From Lutispora thermophila DSM 19022 (GTDB lineage: Bacteria; Bacillota; Clostridia; Lutisporales; Lutisporaceae): 64,000 nucleotides of DNA. The translations under genes and the position numbers were made by a program. Under the pieces are notes generated by a model that ran no database searches, was not told the origin of the DNA, and worked only from the letters and a program-made list of their open reading frames with translations. Shown here in pieces: positions 46,988 through 56,548 of this stretch (positions are counted from its first letter, which is position 1; the number at the start of each line of letters is the position of its first letter). The DNA lies in assembly GCF_900142105.1 (NCBI RefSeq), contig NZ_FQZS01000004.1, positions 124,001-188,000 of the forward strand. The letters are read 5' to 3'.

Positions 46988-47635
46988 ATGAAGGATATAG
47001 TTATACTTGGAGCAGGAGGCTTTGGAAGAGAAGTAGCCTGGCTGATAGAGGAAATTAATAAAATAGAATCTCAATGGAATCTGCTGGGGTTTATTGATGA
47101 AGATTTAAGCAAGCATGGCAGTATCCTAAACGGATACAAAGTCCTTGGAGACCTGAATTGGTTGGAAGGGAAAGATGAAATTTATTGTGTTTGTGCCCTA
47201 GGTAGTACTACTTCTAAAAAAGCTATGGTACATAAGGCAAAGGAAAAAGGTGCCAAATTTGCTACACTGATAGATCCTTGTGTAAGAATTTCCCAAACTG
47301 TAGAAATTGGTGAAGGTACAATTATATGTGCAGGCAATGTTTTGACTGTTAATATAAAAATTGGGGAACATGTAGGTCTTCATGTAAATTGCAACACTGG
47401 GCATGACACTGTAATTGATGATTTTGCTACCATACTCCCAGGGTCTAACATAGCAGGCCATGTGTATTTAGGAGAAGGATGTTTCATAGGAACTGGAGCA
47501 TCAATAATAAACGATATAAACATAGGAAAATGGACAACTATAGGAGCTGGAGCGGCAGTTATAAGGGATATCCCATCATACTGTACAGCTGTTGGAGTTC
47601 CTGCGAGGGTGATTAAGTATCATGAGAAAATATAG
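46988..47635 (+). CDS. PglD/NeuD-type sugar O/N-acetyltransferase
   Basis: About 215 residues from ATG 46988 (GGAAG just upstream; in-frame starts at 46976 and 46973 overlap the previous stop). N-terminal Rossmann-like nucleotide-sugar binding part (DIVILGAGGFGREVAWLIEE) and a C-terminal left-handed beta-helix of hexapeptide repeats (VEIGEGTIICAGNVLTVNI... INIGKWTTIGAGAAVIRDIP). The catalytic His is in the HVNCNTGHDT segment. Expected to acetylate the 4-amino group of a UDP-4-amino-sugar made by the DegT-type aminotransferase encoded two genes later. Overlaps the VanZ gene by 14 bp. Confidence 0.88.
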   Translation: MKDIVILGAGGFGREVAWLIEEINKIESQWNLLGFIDEDLSKHGSILNGYKVLGDLNWLEGKDEIYCVCALGSTTSKKAMVHKAKEKGAKFATLIDPCVRISQTVEIGEGTIICAGNVLTVNIKIGEHVGLHVNCNTGHDTVIDDFATILPGSNIAGHVYLGEGCFIGTGASIINDINIGKWTTIGAGAAVIRDIPSYCTAVGVPARVIKYHEKI

Positions 47636-48107
47636 CATATTTAAGAAACTTATTTGGGTTATAACTGTATTATGGATGTGTATGATCTTTTACTTCTCTC
47701 ACCAGCCGGGAGAGGTATCGAGAATGGAATCTGGTAAGATTCTCCATAAGATGGACCTAATTCAAGAAAACGACATAAATACAGTGGACAATTATGAGGT
47801 CCTGAGTTTACAGCGAGTTATTAGAAAGTGGGCGCACAAGATAATATATTTTACATTAGGAATACTTTTTGTATTGTCCATCATTAACACAAGATTTACA
47901 AACATAGTAACTTATTTAATATCTTTTATAGCTGCTACAGTATACGGTGCTACAGACGAGCTTCATCAAATGTTCGTACCTGGCAGAGGACCTCTTTTAA
48001 GCGATGTGTTTCTTGACTCTGTCAGTGCATTGACAGGAGTAGTTTTTATTGCAGTGATTATTGAACTGTTGAAGAAAACAAAATTTGATTTAAAAAAATT
48101 TATATAG
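47622..48107 (+). CDS. VanZ-family membrane protein
   Basis: 161 residues with four predicted TM segments. VanZ signature: N-terminal WVITVLWMCMIFYFSHQPGE, RKWAHKIIYFTLGILFVLSI, YGATDELHQMFVPGRGPLLS and DVFLDSVSALTGV. Function of the family is not settled (low-level teicoplanin resistance in the enterococcal case). It sits inside the glycan operon, overlapping the gene before and abutting the next, so it may serve envelope polymer handling. Confidence 0.9.
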   Translation: MRKYSIFKKLIWVITVLWMCMIFYFSHQPGEVSRMESGKILHKMDLIQENDINTVDNYEVLSLQRVIRKWAHKIIYFTLGILFVLSIINTRFTNIVTYLISFIAATVYGATDELHQMFVPGRGPLLSDVFLDSVSALTGVVFIAVIIELLKKTKFDLKKFI

Positions 48108-49238
48108 ATGGTGAAAAAAATGAAACAGATACCTTTAGCAAAACCGGATATAACAAATAGAGAAATTGAATATGTGGCAGATGTTCTGAAATCAGGAATA
48201 CTCAGTATCGGTCCAAAAGTGGCCAAGTTTGAAGAAATGATTGCCCAATATGTCGGGGTAAAGCATGCAATTGCAGTGAATAGTGGGACAAGCGGACTAC
48301 ATCTCATTGTAAGAGCAATGGGAATAGGAGAAGGAGATGAGGTCATAACCACCCCATTTTCCTTTGTGGCATCATCCAATTGTATCTTGATGGAAGGCGC
48401 TAGACCTGTATTTGTAGATATAGACAAGAATACTTTAAACATTGATATAGATAAAATAGAAGAGAAGATAACAGATAAGACAAAGGCAATACTGGCTGTA
48501 GATGTATTTGGTCATCCTGTTGATATGGAAAGAATAAATGCTATAGCAGAAAAGCATAATCTTAAAGTTATAGAAGACTCTTGTGAGGCATTAGGTAGTG
48601 AGTTTAAAGGAATAAAATGTGGTAAAAATTGTGATGCCGGAGTGTTTGCTTTTTATCCAAACAAGCAGATAACAACTGCTGAAGGTGGAATAATTGTAAC
48701 AGATGATGATACCCTGGCAGACTTATGCAGGAGCATGAGGAGTCAAGGCAGGGCTATAACAGGTACATGGCTTTATCATGAGAGACTTGGATATAATTAT
48801 AGGCTTAGCGAACTTCATGCAGCCTTAGGTATTGCTCAAATGGAGCGTATAGATGAAATATTAAAGAAAAGAAGCAAAGTGGCAGAGTTATATAATGATT
48901 TGTTGAGAGATGTTCCAGGTGTGTCTATACCGTATATAAGCCCTCATGTAACCATGATGAGTTGGTTTGTGTATGTGATAAGGCTAGATAAGGGCATAGA
49001 TAGAAATAAAGTGATGGAAGAATTACAAAGTAGGGGGATAGGGTGTAAGCCATATTTCACACCTATAAATCATCAACCATTTTATAAGGAGTATTTATCA
49101 TCTGATACTGATCTTAGTGTCAATGACGATGTATCTGAAAGAACTATAGCTATCCCATTTTATACTACTATGACAGAAGAAGAAGTAAAATATGTGGTAG
49201 ATAATTTAAAGTATATTTTATGTAAAATGGAGTATTAG
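48108..49238 (+). CDS. DegT/DnrJ/EryC1/StrS-family sugar aminotransferase (PglE-like)
   Basis: PLP-dependent aminotransferase, 376 residues, acting on a 4-keto nucleotide sugar. Motifs: VNSGTSGLHLIVRAMGI for cofactor binding, VIEDSCEALGSE, and FAFYPNKQITTAEGG carrying the PLP lysine (in NKQ). The family's fold end, GIGCKPYFTPINHQPFYKE, is intact. It starts at ATG directly after the VanZ stop; an ATG four codons later is an alternative. With the PglD-like acetyltransferase it forms a UDP-diNAc-bacillosamine-type pair. The matching 4,6-dehydratase (PglF) is not in the visible operon unless the CapE homolog serves both. Confidence 0.92.
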   Translation: MVKKMKQIPLAKPDITNREIEYVADVLKSGILSIGPKVAKFEEMIAQYVGVKHAIAVNSGTSGLHLIVRAMGIGEGDEVITTPFSFVASSNCILMEGARPVFVDIDKNTLNIDIDKIEEKITDKTKAILAVDVFGHPVDMERINAIAEKHNLKVIEDSCEALGSEFKGIKCGKNCDAGVFAFYPNKQITTAEGGIIVTDDDTLADLCRSMRSQGRAITGTWLYHERLGYNYRLSELHAALGIAQMERIDEILKKRSKVAELYNDLLRDVPGVSIPYISPHVTMMSWFVYVIRLDKGIDRNKVMEELQSRGIGCKPYFTPINHQPFYKEYLSSDTDLSVNDDVSERTIAIPFYTTMTEEEVKYVVDNLKYILCKMEY

Positions 49239-49263
49239 GAAAATATATAAAGGATTGTGGCAT

Positions 49264-51549
49264 ATGGATAATTTATTGCAAAAATCAAAAAAAATACTTA
49301 TATATATTATAATAGCAATGCTGCCTGTAATGACATATATCAACCTGTTTGGGAAAATCAAAGTCAATGTATCTGTTGCGGATATTTTTATTGGATTGTT
49401 AGCAATAGTAACACTATTGGACTTTAAGAATTTTTCACTCAGAAGAAACTTTCCTCATTGGTGGTACTTTGCAGGGCTTATTTTATGGTCTATCATCTCA
49501 AATACTATCGCATATTACAACCAGAATATAGTAAGCGGCAGTATATTGCATACCATAAATGAACTGATAAAGTTTGCTATATCAGGACTATACTTTTATG
49601 TTGGATACAACAGTTTCAAAGATAGAGAAGATTATAAGAAAGTATTGAGAGTGTGGATCTATACTGCTGCAGTAGTATCAGTAATAGGCATATTTGTGAC
49701 CATAAACTTATATCTAGGCAATATGATACAAGACGGACTTTTCATCCATAGCGATACAGGAGCGAAGAGGTTAGTAGGTACATTGACTGATCCTAATCTT
49801 GCAGCTGCCTATTTGAATTTGTCATTTTGGATTTCTGCAATGTTTTATAATGTTTCTGAAAGCAAAGTTTATAAGTATTTTGCTATAGTAGCTTGTGTTT
49901 TGATTTTTATAAGTATGCTTTTGACACAATCAAGAAGTGGAATTATATCATTTATCATTGGTTTATTAGTATTTATTGCATTTAAGTTTCACAAAATCTA
50001 TAAATATTTACCTATTATCATTCCCTTCCTATTCATACTATATTTTGGTATACTAAATATTGATGCAAGTTACTTTGATAATAGTTTTTATAACAGCACA
50101 GTAAGAAGATTTGAACAGGTTGCAGAAGGTACCGGTGAGTGGGAGATTAGATCGAATCTTTCGAAGGCTGCTTTTATGATGGGCAAGGAAAATTTCATTT
50201 TTGGTGTTGGAAGAGGAAATTATGTTAATAATTCCAAAATCTATTATGAAAAAATAGGTATAGATACAACTTCAAGCAGCTATGAATGGAATTATGGAAT
50301 TAAAATACCCCATAATACATATGCAACCTTTTTCGCAGAGCTTGGCATTATTGGTTTAGCACTGTTTTCAGTGATATTTTTCATGGTTGGTAAAAAAATA
50401 ATTGGTTCAAAAAATATTTTATTTATAGCAATGCTCATTACATATATGGTACAAGCCTTTGCAGTGAATCTGGAGAATTTCAGAGGTATTTGGTTTGTGT
50501 TGCCATTCGCTGTATTGGTAAATGGTGTTGAGGTTGCTACGTATAACAAGTTAAATGAGAATATTGACAAAAGGATATTCAGTAGATATGCAGTTACTTG
50601 TATTGTAATGATTTTTATTGCAGTTATTATGTTATTAGATACTGCTCCAAAATATTCAAAACCAATAACACTTGGAGTTAATCCTGTAGTTGATTATGTT
50701 GATGATGTGGCATCAGATGAAGAGTACATATTAAGATACTATATAGAGGGACAAGCAGAAGAGGAAGATAAACCATCAAGCTTCATTAAAGTCTATGCGA
50801 TAGATAAGGATGGACAAAAGGGTCTGATTCATGAAATATCGCACTATAACCCAAAAGGATATGCTTATATACCTTTTATTGTTCCTAATCATACTAGGAG
50901 AATAGCTATAGAAGCGGTTGGGACATCTGATGAGCAAAAAGTAATAATAAAGGATGTACTGCTTGTTAATAAAAATACCGGAAAAGCAGATAGACTTTTT
51001 GCTGATTCAAAATATTTACCAAACTGTATAGAAGGCTATCTGGCTGATATAGTTTTTTATAAAAAGAAAGTTGAGCAAGATATAGATTCTTATAAATTAT
51101 TTGCTAATACTTTTGTTACTGATGATGCAGAAATAGAGACTACTACAAAACAAACTATTCTATATTTTAAGGGTGATAAAGCTATTAATATTTCAGATAG
51201 AATTCTTTTTCTTGGAGCTATAAAAGAAAAAGTGGATGGTAACAAGATTAAGATAACTTTGAAGTTTAAGTGCATTGATAAAATTAATAAAGAATACTCT
51301 CTATGGTTACATGCTGGTGTTATAGATCAAGGTATAGTATCAGAAAGTAGAAAACAATATGGATTTGAAAACTGGGATCATGAGTTTAAAATAAAAACTA
51401 CAGAATGGCAAATAGGCCAGATATATGACGATACATTTGAAATAGAGGTAAATGAGGGGCAGTATGATATGAAATTTGGATTTTGGAATGCAAAGAGGGG
51501 AGAAAAATTATATCCAATGATATATTTAGGTTGGACATTATTCATATGA
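49264..51549 (+). CDS. O-antigen ligase/polymerase-family membrane protein with large C-terminal domain
   Basis: About 761 residues from ATG 49264 (AAAGGA nine bases upstream; an in-frame TTG at 49255 is less likely). About eleven TM helices in the first 460 residues, with the Wzy_C segment NFIFGVGRGNYVN and the KIPHNTYATFFAELGIIGLA motif bearing the conserved His. Residues 480-761 form an extracytoplasmic beta-rich region resembling carbohydrate-binding modules (DYVDDVASDEEYILRYYIEG; FIVPNHTRRIAIEAVGTSDE). Second ligase/polymerase of the cluster. Whether it polymerises or ligates cannot be told from sequence. Confidence 0.83.
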   Translation: MDNLLQKSKKILIYIIIAMLPVMTYINLFGKIKVNVSVADIFIGLLAIVTLLDFKNFSLRRNFPHWWYFAGLILWSIISNTIAYYNQNIVSGSILHTINELIKFAISGLYFYVGYNSFKDREDYKKVLRVWIYTAAVVSVIGIFVTINLYLGNMIQDGLFIHSDTGAKRLVGTLTDPNLAAAYLNLSFWISAMFYNVSESKVYKYFAIVACVLIFISMLLTQSRSGIISFIIGLLVFIAFKFHKIYKYLPIIIPFLFILYFGILNIDASYFDNSFYNSTVRRFEQVAEGTGEWEIRSNLSKAAFMMGKENFIFGVGRGNYVNNSKIYYEKIGIDTTSSSYEWNYGIKIPHNTYATFFAELGIIGLALFSVIFFMVGKKIIGSKNILFIAMLITYMVQAFAVNLENFRGIWFVLPFAVLVNGVEVATYNKLNENIDKRIFSRYAVTCIVMIFIAVIMLLDTAPKYSKPITLGVNPVVDYVDDVASDEEYILRYYIEGQAEEEDKPSSFIKVYAIDKDGQKGLIHEISHYNPKGYAYIPFIVPNHTRRIAIEAVGTSDEQKVIIKDVLLVNKNTGKADRLFADSKYLPNCIEGYLADIVFYKKKVEQDIDSYKLFANTFVTDDAEIETTTKQTILYFKGDKAINISDRILFLGAIKEKVDGNKIKITLKFKCIDKINKEYSLWLHAGVIDQGIVSESRKQYGFENWDHEFKIKTTEWQIGQIYDDTFEIEVNEGQYDMKFGFWNAKRGEKLYPMIYLGWTLFI

Positions 51550-51582
51550 CTTTGTAATAAGAAATATTATTGGAGGTATTTA

Positions 51583-52356
51583 ATGAGTGATTTAGTATCA
51601 ATTATAACACCATGTTATAATGCTGAAAAATATATAAAAGATACAATTGAATCTGTACTAAATCAGGATTATTATAATTGGGAACTAATAATCATTGATG
51701 ACTGTAGTAGTGATAATAGCAAACTAATAGTAGAAGAATATATGAAAATTGATAAGAGAATTAAATTGATATCGCTAGATAGAAATAGTGGTGTAGCTGT
51801 TGCAAGGAATACAGGTATAAATGCTGCCAATGGAAGGTTTATTGCTTTTTTAGATAGTGATGATTTATGGTATTCAAATAAACTATCAAAGCAAGTATAT
51901 TTTATGAAAAAAAATAATTATTATTTTACTCATACAGGATATGAATTAATTAATAATGAAGGAGTAAGACTTAATAAAGTAATCAGAATACCAGAAGAAT
52001 TAAATTATGAAGAAATGTTAAAAGGGAATTCAATTGGATGTTTAACTGTAATGCTTGATAGGAGTGTATTAAAAAAAATTGAAATGCCCAATATTAAGCA
52101 TGAGGATTATGCAACTTGGTTAGATATAACTAAAAGTGGGATTATAGCCCATGGCTTGGATGAGAATTTAGCTTTATATAGAAAATCAAAAAATTCTCTT
52201 AGTTCAAATAAGTTAAAAGCTGCTTTATGGACTTGGAATATTTTTAGAAATAGACAAAAACTTAGTTTCATCAAGTCGATTAAGTGTTTTAGTTTATATA
52301 TAGTTAGAAGTTTAAAAAAACATTTTAATTACCTAGATTTTGTACAAACAAAATGA
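51583..52356 (+). CDS. Glycosyltransferase family 2, 3' end altered by an IS
   Basis: GT-A fold, inverting, 257 residues. ISIITPCYNAEKYIKDTIES-type start (after GGAGG), NSGVAVARNTGINAANGRFI, and the metal-binding DSDDLW. Typical of polysaccharide GT2 enzymes of 250-260 residues. The last few codons (from 52338) lie inside the terminal repeat of an IS remnant, so the original C-terminus was replaced by about five IS-encoded residues; the enzyme may still work. Confidence 0.85.
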   Translation: MSDLVSIITPCYNAEKYIKDTIESVLNQDYYNWELIIIDDCSSDNSKLIVEEYMKIDKRIKLISLDRNSGVAVARNTGINAANGRFIAFLDSDDLWYSNKLSKQVYFMKKNNYYFTHTGYELINNEGVRLNKVIRIPEELNYEEMLKGNSIGCLTVMLDRSVLKKIEMPNIKHEDYATWLDITKSGIIAHGLDENLALYRKSKNSLSSNKLKAALWTWNIFRNRQKLSFIKSIKCFSLYIVRSLKKHFNYLDFVQTK

Positions 52357-53045
52357 AACAATTTGGATTAAATTACCTTGGTAAATCATCCAATAAATAC
52401 ATGGAAAACATTGAAAAGCTTATGTTCATAAAAGGCCTGAAGTTCATTATTAAAGGCTATTCTTTAAAGAAAGCTGCAAATATTACTAAAGTTGTATTCT
52501 TTGACTTATATGAGAAAGCTGATGATGGTGTATATGAATTATCAAAGCTTGATAGTGATTTAAGGACTATTCTTGTACAGATACTTGGTACTAGAAGTGA
52601 GCTTTCATATACATCACTTCATACAAACATCGAAGAATCTGAACTATCTGCAGTAGAAGCTTTTCATTTTTACAATGGCCATCAAACAATAGAAGCTTTC
52701 TTTAAGATTGCTAAAAACACATACGGAATCAAGAATCTTAGAACTGGCAGCTACTATGGGATATATAGCTTTATATGGTTATTATATATGGCTCATAATC
52801 TAATATCCTGGTTTAAGGTAAATAAACTTAAAAGATCAGAATTATATAATGTAGGTATAAAAAACTTGGTAGAAAAATGCTCTAAAATCAAAGGATTGGT
52901 AAAAAAGACATCAGATGGCATTAGTGTCATTATAGACCCACTATCAAAGTTAGCTAAATTGCTGCTTGAGGCACTATCGGAGACCAATAATGCCCAATTG
53001 AGTTTTCTTAATTAAACATTTATTCGTAGCTTGTTTGTACAAAAT
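52337..53045. mobile_element. Deleted IS element with 15-bp terminal inverted repeats
   Basis: Left end ATTTTGTACAAACAA (52337-52351) and its exact complement at 53031-53045 bound a 709-bp element whose only gene is a short DDE transposase C-terminus. Full transposases of this kind are about twice as long, so the element is an internal-deletion derivative. No clear target duplication was found. Confidence 0.75.
52353..53015 (+). pseudogene. Truncated DDE transposase (IS4-like)
   Basis: 220-residue frame whose middle reads FYNGHQTIEAFFKIAKNTYG and IKNLRTGSYYGIYSFIWLLY, the glutamate-containing C-terminal catalytic segment of IS4/IS1634-type transposases (YxxRxxIExFFK pattern). The two upstream catalytic aspartates and the N-terminal half are missing. 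The frame begins right at the left terminal repeat, so an internal deletion fused the start of the element to the end of its transposase gene. The family name is approximate. Confidence 0.75.
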
Positions 53046-53109
53046 TTAGGTGGATAATACATATTTTGGTATAGATTTTGTTTATTCTGATTTTTAACAC
53101 ATTAAAAAG

Positions 53110-54178
53110 ATGAAGAGAAGTAAGTTAAATAAAAGTTATTACTATAAAATTACGTTTATAGCAGAACATGGATATAACAAAAATATATCATTAAAGAGAA
53201 CTTATAGTCATTATATAATGGTTAGAAACTTGAGAAAATATCTTAATGCTAGGAAAAAGCCAGATGCTATTTATTGTGCTGTATCATCTCTAAGTTGCTA
53301 AGGTTGCTGCAGAATACGCATTAAAAAATAATGTTAGATTTGTAATTGATATTCAAGATCTATGGACAGAGGCCTTTAAGATGGTGTTTAATTTTCTTTT
53401 AATTAGTGATAATTTATTTTTACCAATGCAAAAGCAAGCCAATTTTATATATCCAACTGCTGATGAGATTATTGCTGTTTCTGATACTTATAAAAATAGA
53501 GCGCTTAAAGTTAATAACAAGACCAAGAAAGCGTATAGTATTTATTTAGGCACAGATTTATCCACATTTGATATGTTAGCAGAAACCAATAGGATTTAAA
53601 ATAAACCAGAAAATGAAATATGGTTGGCTAACATAGGAACTCTTGGACATAGCTATAATTTAACTTTAGTAATTGATGCTCTTGAAATATTAAAAGATCA
53701 TAGAATAGATAATATTAAGTTCATTGTTATGGGAGATGAGCCATTAAAAGATAAATTTGAAAGCTATTCCATGAAAAAGAATATAAATGTGATTTTTACT
53801 GGCCAACTAACATATGGAAAAATGGTTGGTATGCTTAAAGCATGTGATGTAGCAGTAAATCCAATTACTAGTGGTGCAGCATAGAGTATAATTAATAAAC
53901 ATGCTGATTATGCTGCTGCGGGCTTGCCGATTATAAATACACAGGAATGTTTAAAATACAGAAACTTAGTAGATGAATATCAAATGGGATTAAATTGTAA
54001 TAATAGTGATGCAAGAGATTTAGCTGATAAATTAATGATTTGGATATCGGATAGTTAATTGAGAGAAAAAAAGGGACAAAATAGTAGAAAATTAGTAGAA
54101 GAGAAATTTGATAGGGAAAGAACCTATGCTTGCTTGATTAAATTAATTTTTAGTGGTTATCAAGTTGATAAATAGATG
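53110..54178 (+). pseudogene. Decayed glycosyltransferase family 4
   Basis: A broken gene readable across several frames: AAEYALKNNVRFVIDIQDLW (from about 53308), YPTADEIIAVSDTYKNRALK, LANIGTLGHSYNLTLVIDAL, FIVMGDEPLKDKFE, GMLKACDVAVNPI and HADYAAAGLPIINTQE, a CapM/WbuB-like GT4. It has a frameshift near 53297 and stops at 53597 (TAA), 53882 (TAG) and 54057 (TAA). The 5' end lies against the IS remnant, which probably truncated it. An intact GT4 follows at 54244, perhaps taking its place. Confidence 0.85.
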
Positions 54179-54243
54179 AAATAAGTAAATAAATTCTTTT
54201 TATAAAATAGTTTTGTTTGAGTTTGAGAGGGTGAGGAGTAATA

Positions 54244-55467
54244 TTGAATGTTTTATTTTTAGGTGGAGTTTTTTCTAAAGAGATGGAAGAAGAAATACTT
54301 GAAAAATCAAAAGGTACAGTTCACTATGCTGCTAACAAGCTTCAATGGAATCTGATGGATGGATTTATTGAGATAGATAAATTGAAGCTTGAAATATTAT
54401 CAGCGCCTTTTATTGGTGCTTTTCCTAAGGACTATATAGATATTAAATACAAAGGTCATAAGTTGATTTATAGAAATGAAATTGAATGTGAGTATGTTAG
54501 TTTTAATAATATATGGGGATATAGAAATCTTTCTAGAAAAAAAAGTCTGGTAAGAGGAATAAAGGAATTTGCTAATCGGAGAGTTAATAATAAAGTGATT
54601 ATAGTTTATTCTCCTCATACTCCATTTTTACAGGCGGCAGTTTATGCGAAAAAAATTGATCCATCAATTCACATATGTTTGATTGTTCCGGACTTACCTC
54701 AGTATATGAATCTAAATGAAAAACATTCTTTTATTTACGATATCTTTAAAAGAATTGACATTAATATTTTTAATAATAATTCAAAATGGATAGATTCATT
54801 TGTTTTACTTACAGAGCAAATGAAAGATATGTTAAATGTTGGTAAACGACCGTTTATAGTAATTGAAGGTGTTGTTAACATTCAAAATAGTATATATAAT
54901 GAGATGATTGATACATATGATGTAATGTCAGTAGTGTATACAGGAACATTGAGTAAAAAGTTTGGTGTTGTAAATTTAGTAAAAGCTTTTCATAAGGTAA
55001 AATATGAAAATGTTTGTTTAAAGATTTGTGGCAGAGGTGATTCAGAAGATATCATTAAAGAGTATGCCTCTAAGGATGATAGGATTAAGTTTCTTGGTCA
55101 ATTGTCTAATGAGGAAGCTGTTAAATTACAAAGAAAAGCTACTGTGTTAGTTAATCCAAGGCAAAATAATGAGGAGTTTACTAAGTACTCTTTTCCTTCA
55201 AAAAATATGGAATATTTATTGACAGGAAGACCTGTAATTGCGTATAAATTGGATGGAATACCAAATGAATATGATAATTACTTTTACTATGTAGCTGATG
55301 ATTCTATTGAATCACTCACAAAGACTATAGAAAAAGTACTTGCTTTACCTGAGGAAGAAAGGCTCAAATTTGGTAATAAAGCGAGAGATTTTGTATTAAG
55401 AGAAAAAAATAACTATAAAGCGTGCAAAAAAATAATTGATATGATTCAACAGAGTAGGAGTAGATAA
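54244..55467 (+). CDS. Glycosyltransferase family 4
   Basis: GT-B glycosyltransferase of 407 residues starting at TTG after GTGAGGAG. The N-lobe VLFLGGVFSKEMEEEILEKS is typical of a group found in capsule clusters. C-lobe: VVYTGTLSKKFGVVNLVKAF, LKICGRGDSEDIIKEYA, and a modified EX7E region (RQNNEEFTKYSFPSKNMEYL). The region 54179-54243 is non-coding. It precedes capE by 3 bp, so it belongs to the capE-capF-capG unit and may add the FucNAc made by these enzymes; donor is inferred. Confidence 0.88.
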   Translation: MNVLFLGGVFSKEMEEEILEKSKGTVHYAANKLQWNLMDGFIEIDKLKLEILSAPFIGAFPKDYIDIKYKGHKLIYRNEIECEYVSFNNIWGYRNLSRKKSLVRGIKEFANRRVNNKVIIVYSPHTPFLQAAVYAKKIDPSIHICLIVPDLPQYMNLNEKHSFIYDIFKRIDINIFNNNSKWIDSFVLLTEQMKDMLNVGKRPFIVIEGVVNIQNSIYNEMIDTYDVMSVVYTGTLSKKFGVVNLVKAFHKVKYENVCLKICGRGDSEDIIKEYASKDDRIKFLGQLSNEEAVKLQRKATVLVNPRQNNEEFTKYSFPSKNMEYLLTGRPVIAYKLDGIPNEYDNYFYYVADDSIESLTKTIEKVLALPEEERLKFGNKARDFVLREKNNYKACKKIIDMIQQSRSR

Positions 55468-55470
55468 ATT

Positions 55471-56526
55471 ATGTTTAAAGGAAAAACTTTATTAATTACT
55501 GGTGGGACAGGATCTTTTGGTAATGCAGTAATGAAAAGATTTTTGAATACGGATATAAAAGAGATTCGAATTTTTTCTCGTGATGAGAAAAAGCAAGATG
55601 ACATGAGAAAACTCTACAAAAATGATAAGCTTAAGTTCTATATTGGTGATGTTAGAGATATTCAATCTGTAAAAAATGCTATGTATGGAGTTGATTATAT
55701 ATTTCATGCTGCAGCACTTAAGCAAGTACCATCATGTGAATTCTTCCCATTAGAAGCTGTTAAAACTAATGTACTAGGTACAGATAATGTTCTAACAGCT
55801 GCTATTGAATATGGTGTTAAGAAGGTTATATGTTTATCAACAGATAAAGCGGCTTATCCAATTAATGCAATGGGAATATCTAAAGCAATGATGGAGAAAG
55901 TGCTTATAGCTAAATCAAAAACAGTGGATCCTAATAGAACTCTTATATGTGGAACTCGTTATGGTAATGTTATGGCCTCAAGGGGTTCTGTTATACCTTT
56001 ATTTATAGAACAGATTAAAAGCGGACAACCATTAACAGTTACAAACCCAAATATGACAAGATTTCTCATGACTTTGGAAGAAGCAGTAGAATTAGTTGTT
56101 CTTGCATTTCAGAACGCTGAAGCGGGAGATATAATGGTACGGAAAGCACCAGCATGTACTATTGGAGACTTAGCTCAAGCAGTTAAAGAACTATTTAACG
56201 TAGATAATGAAATTAAAATAATTGGTACGCGACATGGTGAGAAAAGATATGAAACACTTCTTACGAAAGAGGAATATTTAGTGGCACAGGATATGGGTAA
56301 TTTCTTTAGGGTACCTGCTGATAAAAGAGATTTGAATTATGATAAGTATTTTGTAGAAGGATGCGAGAAACTTTCAACTGATAAAGAGTATAATTCTGAC
56401 AATACAGAACGTTTAAATATAGATCAAATTAAAGAAAAACTCTTATCTATTGAATATGTTAGACAAGAATTAGAGAGGTTTACTGCTAAAAGAGAAGTAG
56501 CATTTACAAAAGAGTTACCTAAATAA
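55471..56526 (+). CDS. capE: UDP-GlcNAc 4,6-dehydratase / 5-epimerase (CapE/FnlA type)
   Basis: Extended SDR enzyme, 351 residues. NAD-binding LLITGGTGSFGNAVMKRFL at the N-terminus. The catalytic triad region reads STDKAAYPINAMGISKAMME, where the usual Tyr-x-x-x-Lys is replaced by a Met-x-x-x-Lys pattern, as known for CapE/FlaA1-type dehydratases. The C-terminal HGEKRYETLLTKEEYLVAQD segment is characteristic of CapE/FnlA. First step of UDP-N-acetyl-L-fucosamine synthesis from UDP-GlcNAc; the next two genes encode the remaining steps in order. Confidence 0.93.
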   Translation: MFKGKTLLITGGTGSFGNAVMKRFLNTDIKEIRIFSRDEKKQDDMRKLYKNDKLKFYIGDVRDIQSVKNAMYGVDYIFHAAALKQVPSCEFFPLEAVKTNVLGTDNVLTAAIEYGVKKVICLSTDKAAYPINAMGISKAMMEKVLIAKSKTVDPNRTLICGTRYGNVMASRGSVIPLFIEQIKSGQPLTVTNPNMTRFLMTLEEAVELVVLAFQNAEAGDIMVRKAPACTIGDLAQAVKELFNVDNEIKIIGTRHGEKRYETLLTKEEYLVAQDMGNFFRVPADKRDLNYDKYFVEGCEKLSTDKEYNSDNTERLNIDQIKEKLLSIEYVRQELERFTAKREVAFTKELPK

Positions 56527-56548
56527 ATCTGAAAGGCTGGAAGAAATT

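Noticed and set aside
53381-53884. Two short ORFs as separate glycosyltransferase genes
   Set aside because: They are consecutive fragments of one GT4 separated by a stop, with no own RBS.
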